This document shows positions 49,390 to 57,493 of a stretch of 64,000 nucleotides of DNA, piece after piece. The stretch is from Secundilactobacillus silagincola (GTDB lineage Bacteria; Bacillota; Bacilli; Lactobacillales; Lactobacillaceae), in the NCBI RefSeq assembly GCF_002583405.1, contig NZ_BCMJ01000002.1:310001-374000 (forward strand). Reading direction: 5' to 3'. Numbering within the stretch: the stretch's first letter is position 1; each line of letters starts with the position of its first letter. The notes below the pieces were generated by a model. It was not told where the DNA came from. It was given only the letters and a program-made list of their open reading frames with translations, and ran no database searches. The position numbers and the translations under genes were made by a program.

Positions 49390-50869
49390 ACTACGTTGCT
49401 TTGTCAAACTTAAATGAACTGACTGATTTTGAAAATAGTTTCCCTCATAATTCCCTTAAAGTGACTTTTAAATGTATCTATCCCGTATAATTATCACGAA
49501 CTCATTAGATAAAGTGGGTCATCAAATTTAATTAAATGGGGATATGTGATGCTAATTACCTACAAAATTGAGCTTAAGCCAACGAATCAACAGGCTTGGC
49601 TGATCGATCAGCAGATATCTGGCAGTCGTTGGGCCTATAATCTCTTTTTAGATATTAATCGTCAGCGTTACGAATGTGGTTACCACTACATGAATGCCTA
49701 CGAGTTCTCCAAGTGGTTTAATCATGATTACTTAGCAGCGAATCCAGATGATCAGTGGATTAAAGAATTGTATGCCAAATCCGTAAAACAGGCGTTTATT
49801 GATGCGGATACGGCCATGAAACGATTCTTTAAAAAGTTAAGTGGTTATCCGCATTGGCGTTCGTTTAAACGCGGTCAAGGTAGCTACTACTTTGTTAAGA
49901 ACAGTCAGCAACAGATCATTGCTTGTGAAAGGCATCGAATTAAATTACCTAAATTGGGTTGGGTTCGCTTGAAAGAATATGGTTATATTCCCACTGATGC
50001 CGAACATTTTGTCATTAAACAGGGACGAGTTAAGTTTAAAGCCGGTCGGTATTATCTAACTTGTGTCATAGAACAAGCGGATCCCATTCAACTAACACTA
50101 GTCAATGACCCAATTGGAATTGATTTAGGATTGAAAAATTTGGCAATTTTAAGTAACGGTTTAGTTTATGGTAACCAAAATAAAAGTAGCCGTTTGAAAA
50201 AAATTAGAAAGCAGTTACGACGACTACAAAGAAAATTATCACGCCAGTATTGTGCACTGAAAGCTAGAAAACAGAAGGAAGGCAGATCTGCTACTGATTT
50301 AAACCTAGCCAAAACTCAGCTGAAAGTGCAACGGCTTTATCAACGGTTAACTAACATTCAAATTGATTATCAAAATAAGTTAATAGCAATTGTGGTGAGA
50401 ACCAAGCCACTATGGGTTGCCTTAGAAGATTTAAATGTTAGTGGTATGATGAAAAATCGCCATTTGGCTAAAGCTATCGCTCAACAAGGTTTCTACAATT
50501 TTAGAGTGAGGCTGATTGCTAAATGCCAGCAATTAGGGATCCCAGTACATCTTACTGAACGTTTTGAACCAACTTCCAAGCTCTGTCATAACTGTGGCAC
50601 TAAGAAAGTGAGTTTAAAGCTGAGTGAACGTACTTATCACTGTCCTAATTGTCACTACACCAATGACCGTGATTTAAATGCTGCCCTGAATATCAGGGAT
50701 ACGAAAAACTTTGTCTTAGCCTACTAAATAGGCCGCGAAGGATGTACCGGTGGCTAGCCGGGAATTGACGCTTGTGGACTATCAATGAACTGCAGTAGCA
50801 AGCAACGTGCGAAACAGGATAGGGAGAAGCAAGAATAATCGTTAACTTTTTATAAGTTATCAGTAGCAG
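49390..50869 (+). mobile_element. IS200/IS605-family TnpB-only element, copy 2
   Basis: Homologous to copy 1 at 7.7-9.2 kb: shared ATCCCGTATAAT box (49480-49491), 392-residue tnpB, conserved 128-base right region and end hairpin TAACTTTTTATAAGTTA (50843-50859). No tnpA. The left end lies near 49386-49399 but is not fixed. Confidence 0.8.
49549..50727 (+). CDS. tnpB: RNA-guided endonuclease TnpB (IS605 OrfB family), copy 2
   Basis: 392 residues, the same length as copy 1. RuvC residues Asp192 (GIDLG), Glu293 (WVALEDL) and Asp375 (NDRDLNAALNI) are intact, and the zinc finger is CHNC...CPNC. ATG 49549 with AATGGGG 7 bases upstream; a GTG one codon earlier is possible. Expected to cut DNA matched by the RNA encoded at its 3' end next to the proper target-adjacent motif, which maintains the element at its site. 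Confidence 0.93.
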   Translation: MLITYKIELKPTNQQAWLIDQQISGSRWAYNLFLDINRQRYECGYHYMNAYEFSKWFNHDYLAANPDDQWIKELYAKSVKQAFIDADTAMKRFFKKLSGYPHWRSFKRGQGSYYFVKNSQQQIIACERHRIKLPKLGWVRLKEYGYIPTDAEHFVIKQGRVKFKAGRYYLTCVIEQADPIQLTLVNDPIGIDLGLKNLAILSNGLVYGNQNKSSRLKKIRKQLRRLQRKLSRQYCALKARKQKEGRSATDLNLAKTQLKVQRLYQRLTNIQIDYQNKLIAIVVRTKPLWVALEDLNVSGMMKNRHLAKAIAQQGFYNFRVRLIAKCQQLGIPVHLTERFEPTSKLCHNCGTKKVSLKLSERTYHCPNCHYTNDRDLNAALNIRDTKNFVLAY

Positions 50870-50886
50870 GTAGTTTTCATGAGTAT
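50742..50886 (+). ncRNA. Predicted omega/reRNA scaffold and guide, TnpB copy 2
   Basis: Conserved block from ATGTACCGG (50742) to AGTAGCAG (50869), matching copy 1. The guide would begin at 50870 and cross the pntA start codon at 50879. Confidence 0.7.
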
Positions 50887-52093
50887 TGTGGTTTCTGCTT
50901 TAAAAGAAGAGCAGCCCCACGAAAAAAGGGTTGCCATCGATCCAGACGTCACCAAGCGGCTGATCAAAGCTGGTATGAAAGTTCTCATTGAAAAAGGTGC
51001 GGGGATTGCCTCGTACTACAACGACGACAGCTATCAAAAGGCTGGTGCGGAAGTCGTTGATCGCCAAACCGCGTTGTCTCAAGCTAACGTGGTTGCGGTC
51101 ATTAACTTACCTAGCGATGAAACGCTGAATGCCTTGAAACCAGGACAAGTGCTGTTAGGTTTATTGAGTTCGCTGATCAAGCCAGAAAAGATGCAGCAGT
51201 TGGCCGATAAGAAAGTTTCGGCACTGTCGTTTGAACTCTTACCACGGACAATCAGCCGTGCGCAAACCATGGATGTATTGAGTTCTCAATCCAGCGTTGC
51301 GGGTTATAAAGCCGCTTTAGTTGCCAGTGATGCCTACTCGAAGTATTTCCCAATGATGATCACCGCTGCTGGGACCGTTAAGCCAGCTAAAGTATTAGTT
51401 CTTGGGACCGGTGTTGCCGGTTTACAAGCCATTGGGACCGCTAAGCGTCTTGGTGCGATTATTTCCGGTTACGATGTTCGGCCAGCTTCTAAGGGTGAAG
51501 TTGAATCCTTGGGTGCGACTTTCTTGACCAGTTCAGTTTCCAACGGGGCTGGTTCAGGTGGTTACGCTCGGGCGTTGACCCCTGAAGAAACGGCTGCCCA
51601 GCAAAAGGAGTTAGCTGGTTTCATTGCCGATAATGATGTCATTATTACCACGGCTCAGGTGCCTGGACACAAGCCGCCGTTGATGGTCACCCAAGAAAGT
51701 GTTGATAACGCCAAACCTGGGACCGTCTTCGTTGACTTGGCTGCCAGCGAATTGGGTGGTAACGTCGCTGGCAGTAAACCTGACGAAACGGTCACAACTG
51801 ACAATCAAGTGATGATTATCGGCGGTAATAATTTAGCCAGCGAGCTTTCTAACTCAGCGTCGCAGTTATACGCCAAGAACGTTCAGTCAGTCATCAACGC
51901 CATGGTTGATAAAGATGGCAACCTGGCCATTGATCCTAAAGATGATGTCTTTAGTGGGCTGACCGCTACAACGAATGGTGAAATTATTAACGCGCGGTTG
52001 CGTGAAGCCCTTAAACTTGATCCGCTGCCAACGGATGAGCCAGTTAAGGACGAAAAGACTGATCAATCAGCTGAGTCGAAGGGAGCTGAGTAG
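50879..52093 (+). CDS. pntAA: NAD(P) transhydrogenase subunit alpha, part 1
   Basis: Soluble NAD(H)-binding domain I of the proton-translocating transhydrogenase, 404 residues: EKRVAIDPDV near the start, RAQTMDVLSSQSSVAGYKA, and the NAD loop VLGTGVAGLQAIGTAKRLG. The enzyme transfers hydride between NAD(H) and NADP(H) coupled to proton movement. The ATG lies 9 bases after the TnpB right end, and no ribosome site precedes it. Only one base separates its stop from the next ATG. Confidence 0.94.
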   Translation: MSIVVSALKEEQPHEKRVAIDPDVTKRLIKAGMKVLIEKGAGIASYYNDDSYQKAGAEVVDRQTALSQANVVAVINLPSDETLNALKPGQVLLGLLSSLIKPEKMQQLADKKVSALSFELLPRTISRAQTMDVLSSQSSVAGYKAALVASDAYSKYFPMMITAAGTVKPAKVLVLGTGVAGLQAIGTAKRLGAIISGYDVRPASKGEVESLGATFLTSSVSNGAGSGGYARALTPEETAAQQKELAGFIADNDVIITTAQVPGHKPPLMVTQESVDNAKPGTVFVDLAASELGGNVAGSKPDETVTTDNQVMIIGGNNLASELSNSASQLYAKNVQSVINAMVDKDGNLAIDPKDDVFSGLTATTNGEIINARLREALKLDPLPTDEPVKDEKTDQSAESKGAE

Positions 52094-52094
52094 A

Positions 52095-52406
52095 ATGAGT
52101 CAGGAATTATATACGAATCTTGCCATTTTTGTTTTGAGTCTACTAGTTGGATTCGAAGTTATTAGTAAAATCCCAGCAACGTTGCATACACCAATGATGT
52201 CTGGTGCTAATGCTATTCACGGTGTGGTTGTTGTGGGTGCGATTTTAGTTGCTCTTGAAGCTGATACGCCAACCTTTTATGTGATTGCCTTTATCGCAGC
52301 CTTTCTGGGAGCCATCAACGTTTCTGGTGGTTACGTGGTTACCGACCGGATGCTTGAAATGTTCTCGAAGCCTAAGGACAAGGGTAACAAAGGAGGCGAC
52401 AAGTGA
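52095..52406 (+). CDS. pntAB: NAD(P) transhydrogenase subunit alpha, part 2
   Basis: Small membrane subunit of 103 residues with three hydrophobic segments (LAIFVLSLLVGFEVI, AIHGVVVVGAILVAL, AFIAAFLGAINVSGGYVV), forming part of the proton channel. ATG one base after the pntAA stop; GGGAGCTGAG ribosome site within pntAA. Its stop overlaps the pntB start. Confidence 0.93.
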   Translation: MSQELYTNLAIFVLSLLVGFEVISKIPATLHTPMMSGANAIHGVVVVGAILVALEADTPTFYVIAFIAAFLGAINVSGGYVVTDRMLEMFSKPKDKGNKGGDK

Positions 52407-53824
52407 TGTCTGGGTTAATGACGCTTGTTTCTCTGTGTTATTTAATTAGTGCGGTTTGCTACGTGATGGGGCTGCATATGATGCGGACACCTAAAACTGC
52501 CCGTAACGGTAACCGGCTGTCATTTGTCGGCATGATCCTTGCCGTTATTATGACTTTCTTGATCGTTTTGAAAAAGAATGATACCACGATGACCGCATGG
52601 CTTGTGCTGTTGGTTGCCTTGGTTCTTGGGGTCGGCTATGGTGTTTACCGAGCTCGAACCGTGAAAATGACCGATATGCCACAACTGGTTAGTCTGTTTA
52701 ACGCCGTTGGTGGTGGTGCCGCTGCTGCGATTGGTACCTTTGACTATTTGAGTAAGCCAGCTGGTGCTTCACTATCAGTTGCCTTTTCACTGCCCGTGAT
52801 CTTGGACCTGATTATTGGTAGTATTACCTTCTCAGGTTCGCTGATTGCCACGGGTAAATTGGCCGGTAAGGTTTCCGGTAAGCCAATTACTTTTCCTGGT
52901 GCCAAATTATTAAATGGCATTGTGGTGCTGATTATCTTAGCTGCCATCGTCATGACGGTTGGTTTTCCAACCAACGTTTGGACGTTAGTGACCGCTATCG
53001 TTGCTAGTCTTGTCTTCGGTATCTTAATGACCATTCCAATTGGTGGTGCCGATATGCCGGTTGTTGTTTCACTGTTAAACGCCTTTACTGGTTTAGCGGT
53101 TGCCATGGCTGGTTTCGTTATCGACAACCAAGTCTTGATCATCGCCGGTGCCTTAGTTGGTGCTGCTGGTACCATTTTGACCTTGCAAATGGCTGCTGCT
53201 ATGAACCGTTCAGTGGCGAACATCATTGCCGGAGGTTTCGGTACTGGTGATAGCGGCGGATCGACTAGTGCTGATGAAGTTCCCGTTAACGTTAAGGAAA
53301 CTTCTGCTGATGATATTGGGGTGCAATTAGCCTATGCCAAGAACGTTATGATTGTTCCTGGGTATGGTCTGGCTGCTGCCCAAGCGCAACATGAAGTCGC
53401 CGAATTAGCCAAGTTATTGACTGATAACGACATTAACGTTAACTACGCGATTCACCCAGTTGCTGGACGGATGCCTGGTCACATGAACGTGCTGTTGGCT
53501 GAAGTTAACGTGCCATACGACCAAATGAAGCAGCTTGAAGAAGCCAATTCCATGTTTGAAAACACGGATGTTTCCTTGGTTATTGGTGCTAACGATGTCA
53601 CTAACCCAGCTGCTCGTGAACCTAACACCGCAATTTCTGGGATGCCTATTCTGGACGTTGATAAATCGAAGTCGGTGGTTGTCATCAAGCGTTCTATGAG
53701 TACTGGTTATGCTGGTATTCAAAACTCGCTGTTCTCTGATGATAAGACCAGCATGTTCTTCTCAGATGCTAAGAAGGGGTTGCAAGAAATTATTGCATCG
53801 ACTAAAGAGTATCTGGATCAATAA
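52406..53824 (+). CDS. pntB: NAD(P) transhydrogenase subunit beta
   Basis: 472 residues: an N-terminal membrane domain with about nine hydrophobic segments and a C-terminal NADP(H)-binding domain III with VPGYGLAAAQAQH and the GANDVTNPAA motif. ATG 52406 (AGGAGG 9 bases upstream) overlaps the pntAB stop; GTG 52403 one codon earlier is possible. With pntAA and pntAB it completes the transhydrogenase, a route to adjust NADPH. Confidence 0.94.
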   Translation: MSGLMTLVSLCYLISAVCYVMGLHMMRTPKTARNGNRLSFVGMILAVIMTFLIVLKKNDTTMTAWLVLLVALVLGVGYGVYRARTVKMTDMPQLVSLFNAVGGGAAAAIGTFDYLSKPAGASLSVAFSLPVILDLIIGSITFSGSLIATGKLAGKVSGKPITFPGAKLLNGIVVLIILAAIVMTVGFPTNVWTLVTAIVASLVFGILMTIPIGGADMPVVVSLLNAFTGLAVAMAGFVIDNQVLIIAGALVGAAGTILTLQMAAAMNRSVANIIAGGFGTGDSGGSTSADEVPVNVKETSADDIGVQLAYAKNVMIVPGYGLAAAQAQHEVAELAKLLTDNDINVNYAIHPVAGRMPGHMNVLLAEVNVPYDQMKQLEEANSMFENTDVSLVIGANDVTNPAAREPNTAISGMPILDVDKSKSVVVIKRSMSTGYAGIQNSLFSDDKTSMFFSDAKKGLQEIIASTKEYLDQ

Positions 53825-53878
53825 TCTTAATTTGGGTTTCCAATCAATTCACTGATATGTTTCAAGTTTTAATTGAAA

Positions 53879-53927
53879 GCAGCCTGACCGTTGTCATTTA
53901 GTGATAAGCGGACAGGCTGTTTTTTAA
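53879..53927 (+). terminator. Terminator after the pnt operon
   Basis: AGCCTG-CCG / CGG-CAGGCT arms followed by GTTTTTTAA. Confidence 0.88.
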
Positions 53928-54093
53928 TACCAGCATTTCTAACGTTTTAGAAACATTTTTGAACTGTCAAGCTCGGAAAGAGCTCTTTTGATGACTATGA
54001 AGTGCTGGTTTGCTAAGAATATATATTAAAGTTATAAAAAAATATGCCAAGTATATGTATTATGTGATATTATGAACATACAGGAGGCGACGT

Positions 54094-54720
54094 ATGAAAA
54101 TTTTAATTCTAGGTAGTTCTGGTGTTTTGGGACAAGCCGTACTAAAGCAATTAGCACCATTACCAGACGTTACTATTCGGGCGTTTGATCGAGGAAAAAA
54201 GGGTGTTATTTACCCTGAGTTTGTTGAACATGCAGTTGGTGATGCCACGAAAGTTACTGATTTAAAGATGGCTTTAAAGGACGTTGATGTTGTTTTTTCA
54301 ACACTTGGTCCTTTCAAAGTGGAGACTTATGCTAAGCCGCTAGTTCAAGCTATGCAGGAGACGGGTGTGACCCGTTTATTCTGGTCAACTCAGTTTCAAA
54401 TTTACGATAAAGACGTTTCCAGTGAGAATCTAGCATTAGCAGCCACATTTGGTTTTGATGAAGTAACTGAACGGGGTTATGTTCAAAATCAACGCGAGGC
54501 CGCTGATATTATTGAAGCTGGCGGTCTTAACAGTACGTTGTTAATGATTCATTTCTTCAAGTATGACGATACTCTCCAGCACGCTGTTTTGGATCCTAAG
54601 GGCCGGTCAATTTCTGGTGGTCCAATTAGTATTCCTTCGTTAGCAACTGTGTTAGCAGAGATGCTGCATCATGAAACTGATTACCGCGAGGATGCTATTC
54701 AGATTTCTGCTGCTAAATAA
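54094..54720 (+). CDS. NAD(P)-binding Rossmann-fold protein
   Basis: 208 residues of the NmrA-like/atypical short-chain dehydrogenase type: dinucleotide loop LGSSGVLGQAVL, then VVFSTLGPF and a short C-terminal domain. No Tyr-x3-Lys pair at the usual place. Substrate unknown. ACAGGAGGCGA ribosome site. It stands alone between the pnt operon and the serine hydrolase. Confidence 0.85.
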   Translation: MKILILGSSGVLGQAVLKQLAPLPDVTIRAFDRGKKGVIYPEFVEHAVGDATKVTDLKMALKDVDVVFSTLGPFKVETYAKPLVQAMQETGVTRLFWSTQFQIYDKDVSSENLALAATFGFDEVTERGYVQNQREAADIIEAGGLNSTLLMIHFFKYDDTLQHAVLDPKGRSISGGPISIPSLATVLAEMLHHETDYREDAIQISAAK

Positions 54721-54882
54721 ATTTTTATTTTTTTAAATAATATGGCTCCAGGTCACCGTTTAATACTAAAAACGTTGATTTGAAGCTTTTTTATTTGATG
54801 ATGACAAATATGCTAAACGCTGAGAATCGCCAGTTTAAAAGTGTATAATAACAGTAAAATAAGCTGAAGGGAATGACCAGCC

Positions 54883-55842
54883 ATGGACAGACAGACGAGG
54901 ATGACGCGATATCAGCAGTCTTCGAAAAAGCGTCTTCAAGCGTTCATTTTTATCGTTGCCGCAGTTGTTCTATTTCTTGGGGTTAGTTTTGTTAGCACTT
55001 CCGTACACGCTGCACCGGCTAAAGAAGAGGTTAGCAGTCAGCAAAGCGCAGTCAAACAGCAGTTGCAGAAGTATATTAATTCGGTCACTAAAGACGGTAC
55101 AGTTAGCGTTTCGTTTTATAATCTGGGGGCGAAGTCTTCCACTCCCGCAGGTGCCAGCAGTACTGCCAGCTTTTACAAAGCGGGTCAGTTAGCCGTTGAG
55201 AGCTCAAACGCACATAAAGCTTACACCTCAGCAAGCACTTATAAAATGTTTATTGTCACGAATATCTTATCCCGAATTAATTCAGGGACGCTGAACAAGA
55301 GTGTGCTGAAATCAACCGGATTTAAAGAAATGATTTTGCACAGTCAAAATGGTTTTGCGGAAAGTTATTTAAGTTCATATGGATTGAGTAACATGAATAG
55401 TTTCGTTAAGAAACAGGGCTGGTACTCACATCCGTTCGCCTCGAATAGAGCTGCCAGAACAACTTCCGCAACTTTGGTGTCCGTGATGCGTAAATTGGAT
55501 CAGGGTCGTTCCCCATTCAACAATGCGTCAAATCGTAGTCAGGTGTTGTCGCTGATGAGTCGTCAAGTTTATCGGTCCGGTATTCCCGCAGGAGCTAATC
55601 AGGCTATGAAGGGTTCAACGACGGCTGATAAAGTTGGCTGGCTCTGGTCGTATAACAACGATGCTGGTATCGTTACTTTACCAAACGGTCAGCGGTACGC
55701 CATCGCCATTATGACTCACGGTCATGGTCAATCTGGTTTTAGCGGTTTTCCAAAAATTGCTCGGATTACGAAGAATATCCAAACGATTGTTTATGGTAAA
55801 ACGACTACGAATAAGGTGAACCAATTGTATGGCGTGAAATAG
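54883..55842 (+). CDS. Secreted serine hydrolase (class A beta-lactamase-like fold)
   Basis: 319 residues with an N-terminal basic region, one hydrophobic segment (about residues 19-40) and a probable cleavage site near SVHAA-P. The catalytic Ser118-x-x-Lys121 is in STYKMF. A Tyr/Ser-x-Asn motif is not obvious, so penicillin-binding or amidase-like roles are as possible as beta-lactamase. AAGGGAA ribosome site. Repeat A3 starts on its stop codon. Confidence 0.83.
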   Translation: MDRQTRMTRYQQSSKKRLQAFIFIVAAVVLFLGVSFVSTSVHAAPAKEEVSSQQSAVKQQLQKYINSVTKDGTVSVSFYNLGAKSSTPAGASSTASFYKAGQLAVESSNAHKAYTSASTYKMFIVTNILSRINSGTLNKSVLKSTGFKEMILHSQNGFAESYLSSYGLSNMNSFVKKQGWYSHPFASNRAARTTSATLVSVMRKLDQGRSPFNNASNRSQVLSLMSRQVYRSGIPAGANQAMKGSTTADKVGWLWSYNNDAGIVTLPNGQRYAIAIMTHGHGQSGFSGFPKIARITKNIQTIVYGKTTTNKVNQLYGVK

Positions 55843-55945
55843 AGTGTGAAAACAAGCATGGAGAATAAGGCACAGCCAACAGAAATTTAGATTTCTGTTG
55901 GCTGTGCCTTATTTGCAACTCGTGCTTGTTTGAGTACGTTTTGAA
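55842..55945. repeat. 3'-end hairpin repeat, type A copy 3
   Basis: GAGTGTGAAAACAAGC begins on the last base of the stop codon; GCTTGTTTGAGTACGTTTT closes it. The core AATAAGGCACAGCCAACAG with its complement (55864-55912) differs from A1 and A2 but shares GTTGGCTGTG with the truncated unit at 21.45 kb. Confidence 0.82.
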
Positions 55946-55953
55946 TAAATTCG

Positions 55954-56533
55954 TTACAGTTCCTCCAAGTGATGCAACGCCACCAACAGCATTTGCTTAA
56001 AACTATCAGTTTCGTTGACCGCATCGTTTTTAAACCAGCCACGGCCGACATTGACAATTTCGCCAATAATGAGATTACGGATCATCCGGGTAGCATTCAA
56101 GCGAAGTTCATCACTCATGTCAATTTTCATTAATAACTGGTATAAAATTTGTCTCAAAGCTTGGGAACTTGGCGCTTGAACGGGGTCTGTATTTAATAGT
56201 TCACGAGGAATTGCCAGGACGAACTGCCAGGACGAACTGCGTGAGTTTAAAACGCTCAAGCGCGTATTGCCGGCAAACGAAGGCAAATTTAAGGACGGCT
56301 TCCTCACCTGATAGCCCCAGTAATTGCTGCTGTAATTTGGCCAGCAAGTCAGCGTTATAAGCTTCATCGATTGAGGCGTTTAGCGCTGTGACATCGGGAA
56401 AATAATTGTAGAGTGCCTGTGAGTGGATGTCTAATCGTCTGCTGATGTTAGAGAAGGTTAACGGCTGCTGTTGGGCAATCAGCGCCATTGCAGTATTGAT
56501 GATTTTTACCTTATTTAAAGTTCGACTTGTCAA
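55954..56533 (-). pseudogene. TetR-family regulator gene broken by a 13-base duplication
   Basis: The first frame (from TTG 56533) encodes a TetR helix-turn-helix, LTFSNISRRLDIHSQALYNYF, and then a ligand domain; it runs into LAVRPGNSS and stops at 56201. The second frame (from about 56240 to 55954) continues the same domain, FVLAIPRELLNTDPVQ... to HHLEEL. The break is an exact tandem copy of GCCAGGACGAACT (56213-56238); removing one copy restores a single frame through LTQFVLAIPREL, about 188 residues. Divergent from a TauE-like permease, its likely former target. Confidence 0.88.
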
Positions 56534-56558
56534 AAATATTCGCCTCTTTGGATTGAAT

Positions 56559-56593
56559 TTTACACACAGTCATTTATAATTACAAGGTGTAAA
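56559..56593. promoter_or_regulatory. TetR-type operator candidate
   Basis: TTTACAC (56559-56565) and GTGTAAA (56587-56593) flank a TATAAT box in the region between the broken tetR gene and the permease gene. Confidence 0.5.
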
Positions 56594-56609
56594 TACTAAA
56601 ATCTGGGTC

Positions 56610-57365
56610 ATGAAAGAAGACGTTAATGTGAATACGGTTATCTTACTATTCGTTGGTTTAATCGTTGGTATCATCGTGATTTCCTTGGGCGGTGGCGGAG
56701 GAGCCATTTATCTTGGGCTGTTAGCTTCCGTGTTTAAAATTTCACCGCTATCAGCAGCTGCTACGTCTCTTGTGACCTCGTTGCCCTCTGTGATTATCGG
56801 TTCATGGGGGTATTATCGTCAGAAACAAATTAATTTTCGAATTGGCAATCAAATGCTGATTTCTGCTATTCCAGCAGTGGTGATCGGCGCTTTATTGGCG
56901 CCGTATATTCCAGAAGTCATTTATCGCTGGGCACTAGGACTGATTTTGGTTATTTTAGGGCTCAGAATCATTATTCGAAAAGGTGACCGGACTTCACACA
57001 CGACCCATACCTTATTAATGGCTTCCATGTACGGCGTTTTGAGTGGTCTGATGGTGGGAATCGCTGGTATGAGCGGTGGTGGTCCGGTTTTAGCTGGCCT
57101 ATTAATTCTCGGGCTGAATACTTTTCAAGCCGTTGCTACCTCTTCCTATGTCCTAGTTGGGTTAAGTATCATTGGTGCGCTGATGCACATCAGTGGGGGT
57201 CAAGTCGATTGGCAGTTAGGGCTACCACTGATGCTGGGGGCTGCTGTTGGCGCTTTGATTGCGCCGTTGTTAATGAAGCGGATCGCCAAATCATCACATG
57301 CTGCGATGGTTCAGGTGATCATGGCGGTTTTGATGGTGATTATGGGGATTAATACGATTCGTTAA
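56610..57365 (+). CDS. TauE/SafE-family permease
   Basis: Membrane protein of 251 residues with about eight hydrophobic segments in two similar halves (GGGGGAIYLGLLASVF and GMSGGGPVLAGLLILG are the paired Gly-rich motifs). Family members export or import sulfite, sulfonates or other organic anions. The start may be ATG 56610 or GTG 56628 (NTVILLF), the latter with AAAGAAG upstream. The adjacent regulator gene is frameshifted, so control may have been lost. Confidence 0.86.
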   Translation: MKEDVNVNTVILLFVGLIVGIIVISLGGGGGAIYLGLLASVFKISPLSAAATSLVTSLPSVIIGSWGYYRQKQINFRIGNQMLISAIPAVVIGALLAPYIPEVIYRWALGLILVILGLRIIIRKGDRTSHTTHTLLMASMYGVLSGLMVGIAGMSGGGPVLAGLLILGLNTFQAVATSSYVLVGLSIIGALMHISGGQVDWQLGLPLMLGAAVGALIAPLLMKRIAKSSHAAMVQVIMAVLMVIMGINTIR

Positions 57366-57493
57366 CACTGTTTTGGAGATTAGGAAAAGCAAGGTGGCAT
57401 TACACGATTTAATTTGTGAAGCGTTCAAATTACCTGCTGAATAAGGAAAGTCGTATAATGGATATATTCTAACCATTAAATGGGGGCCAATCT

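Noticed and set aside
52744-53226. 160-codon minus-strand ORF inside pntB
   Set aside because: Its composition is the reverse complement of a membrane-protein gene with biased codons; no ribosome site or promoter of its own.
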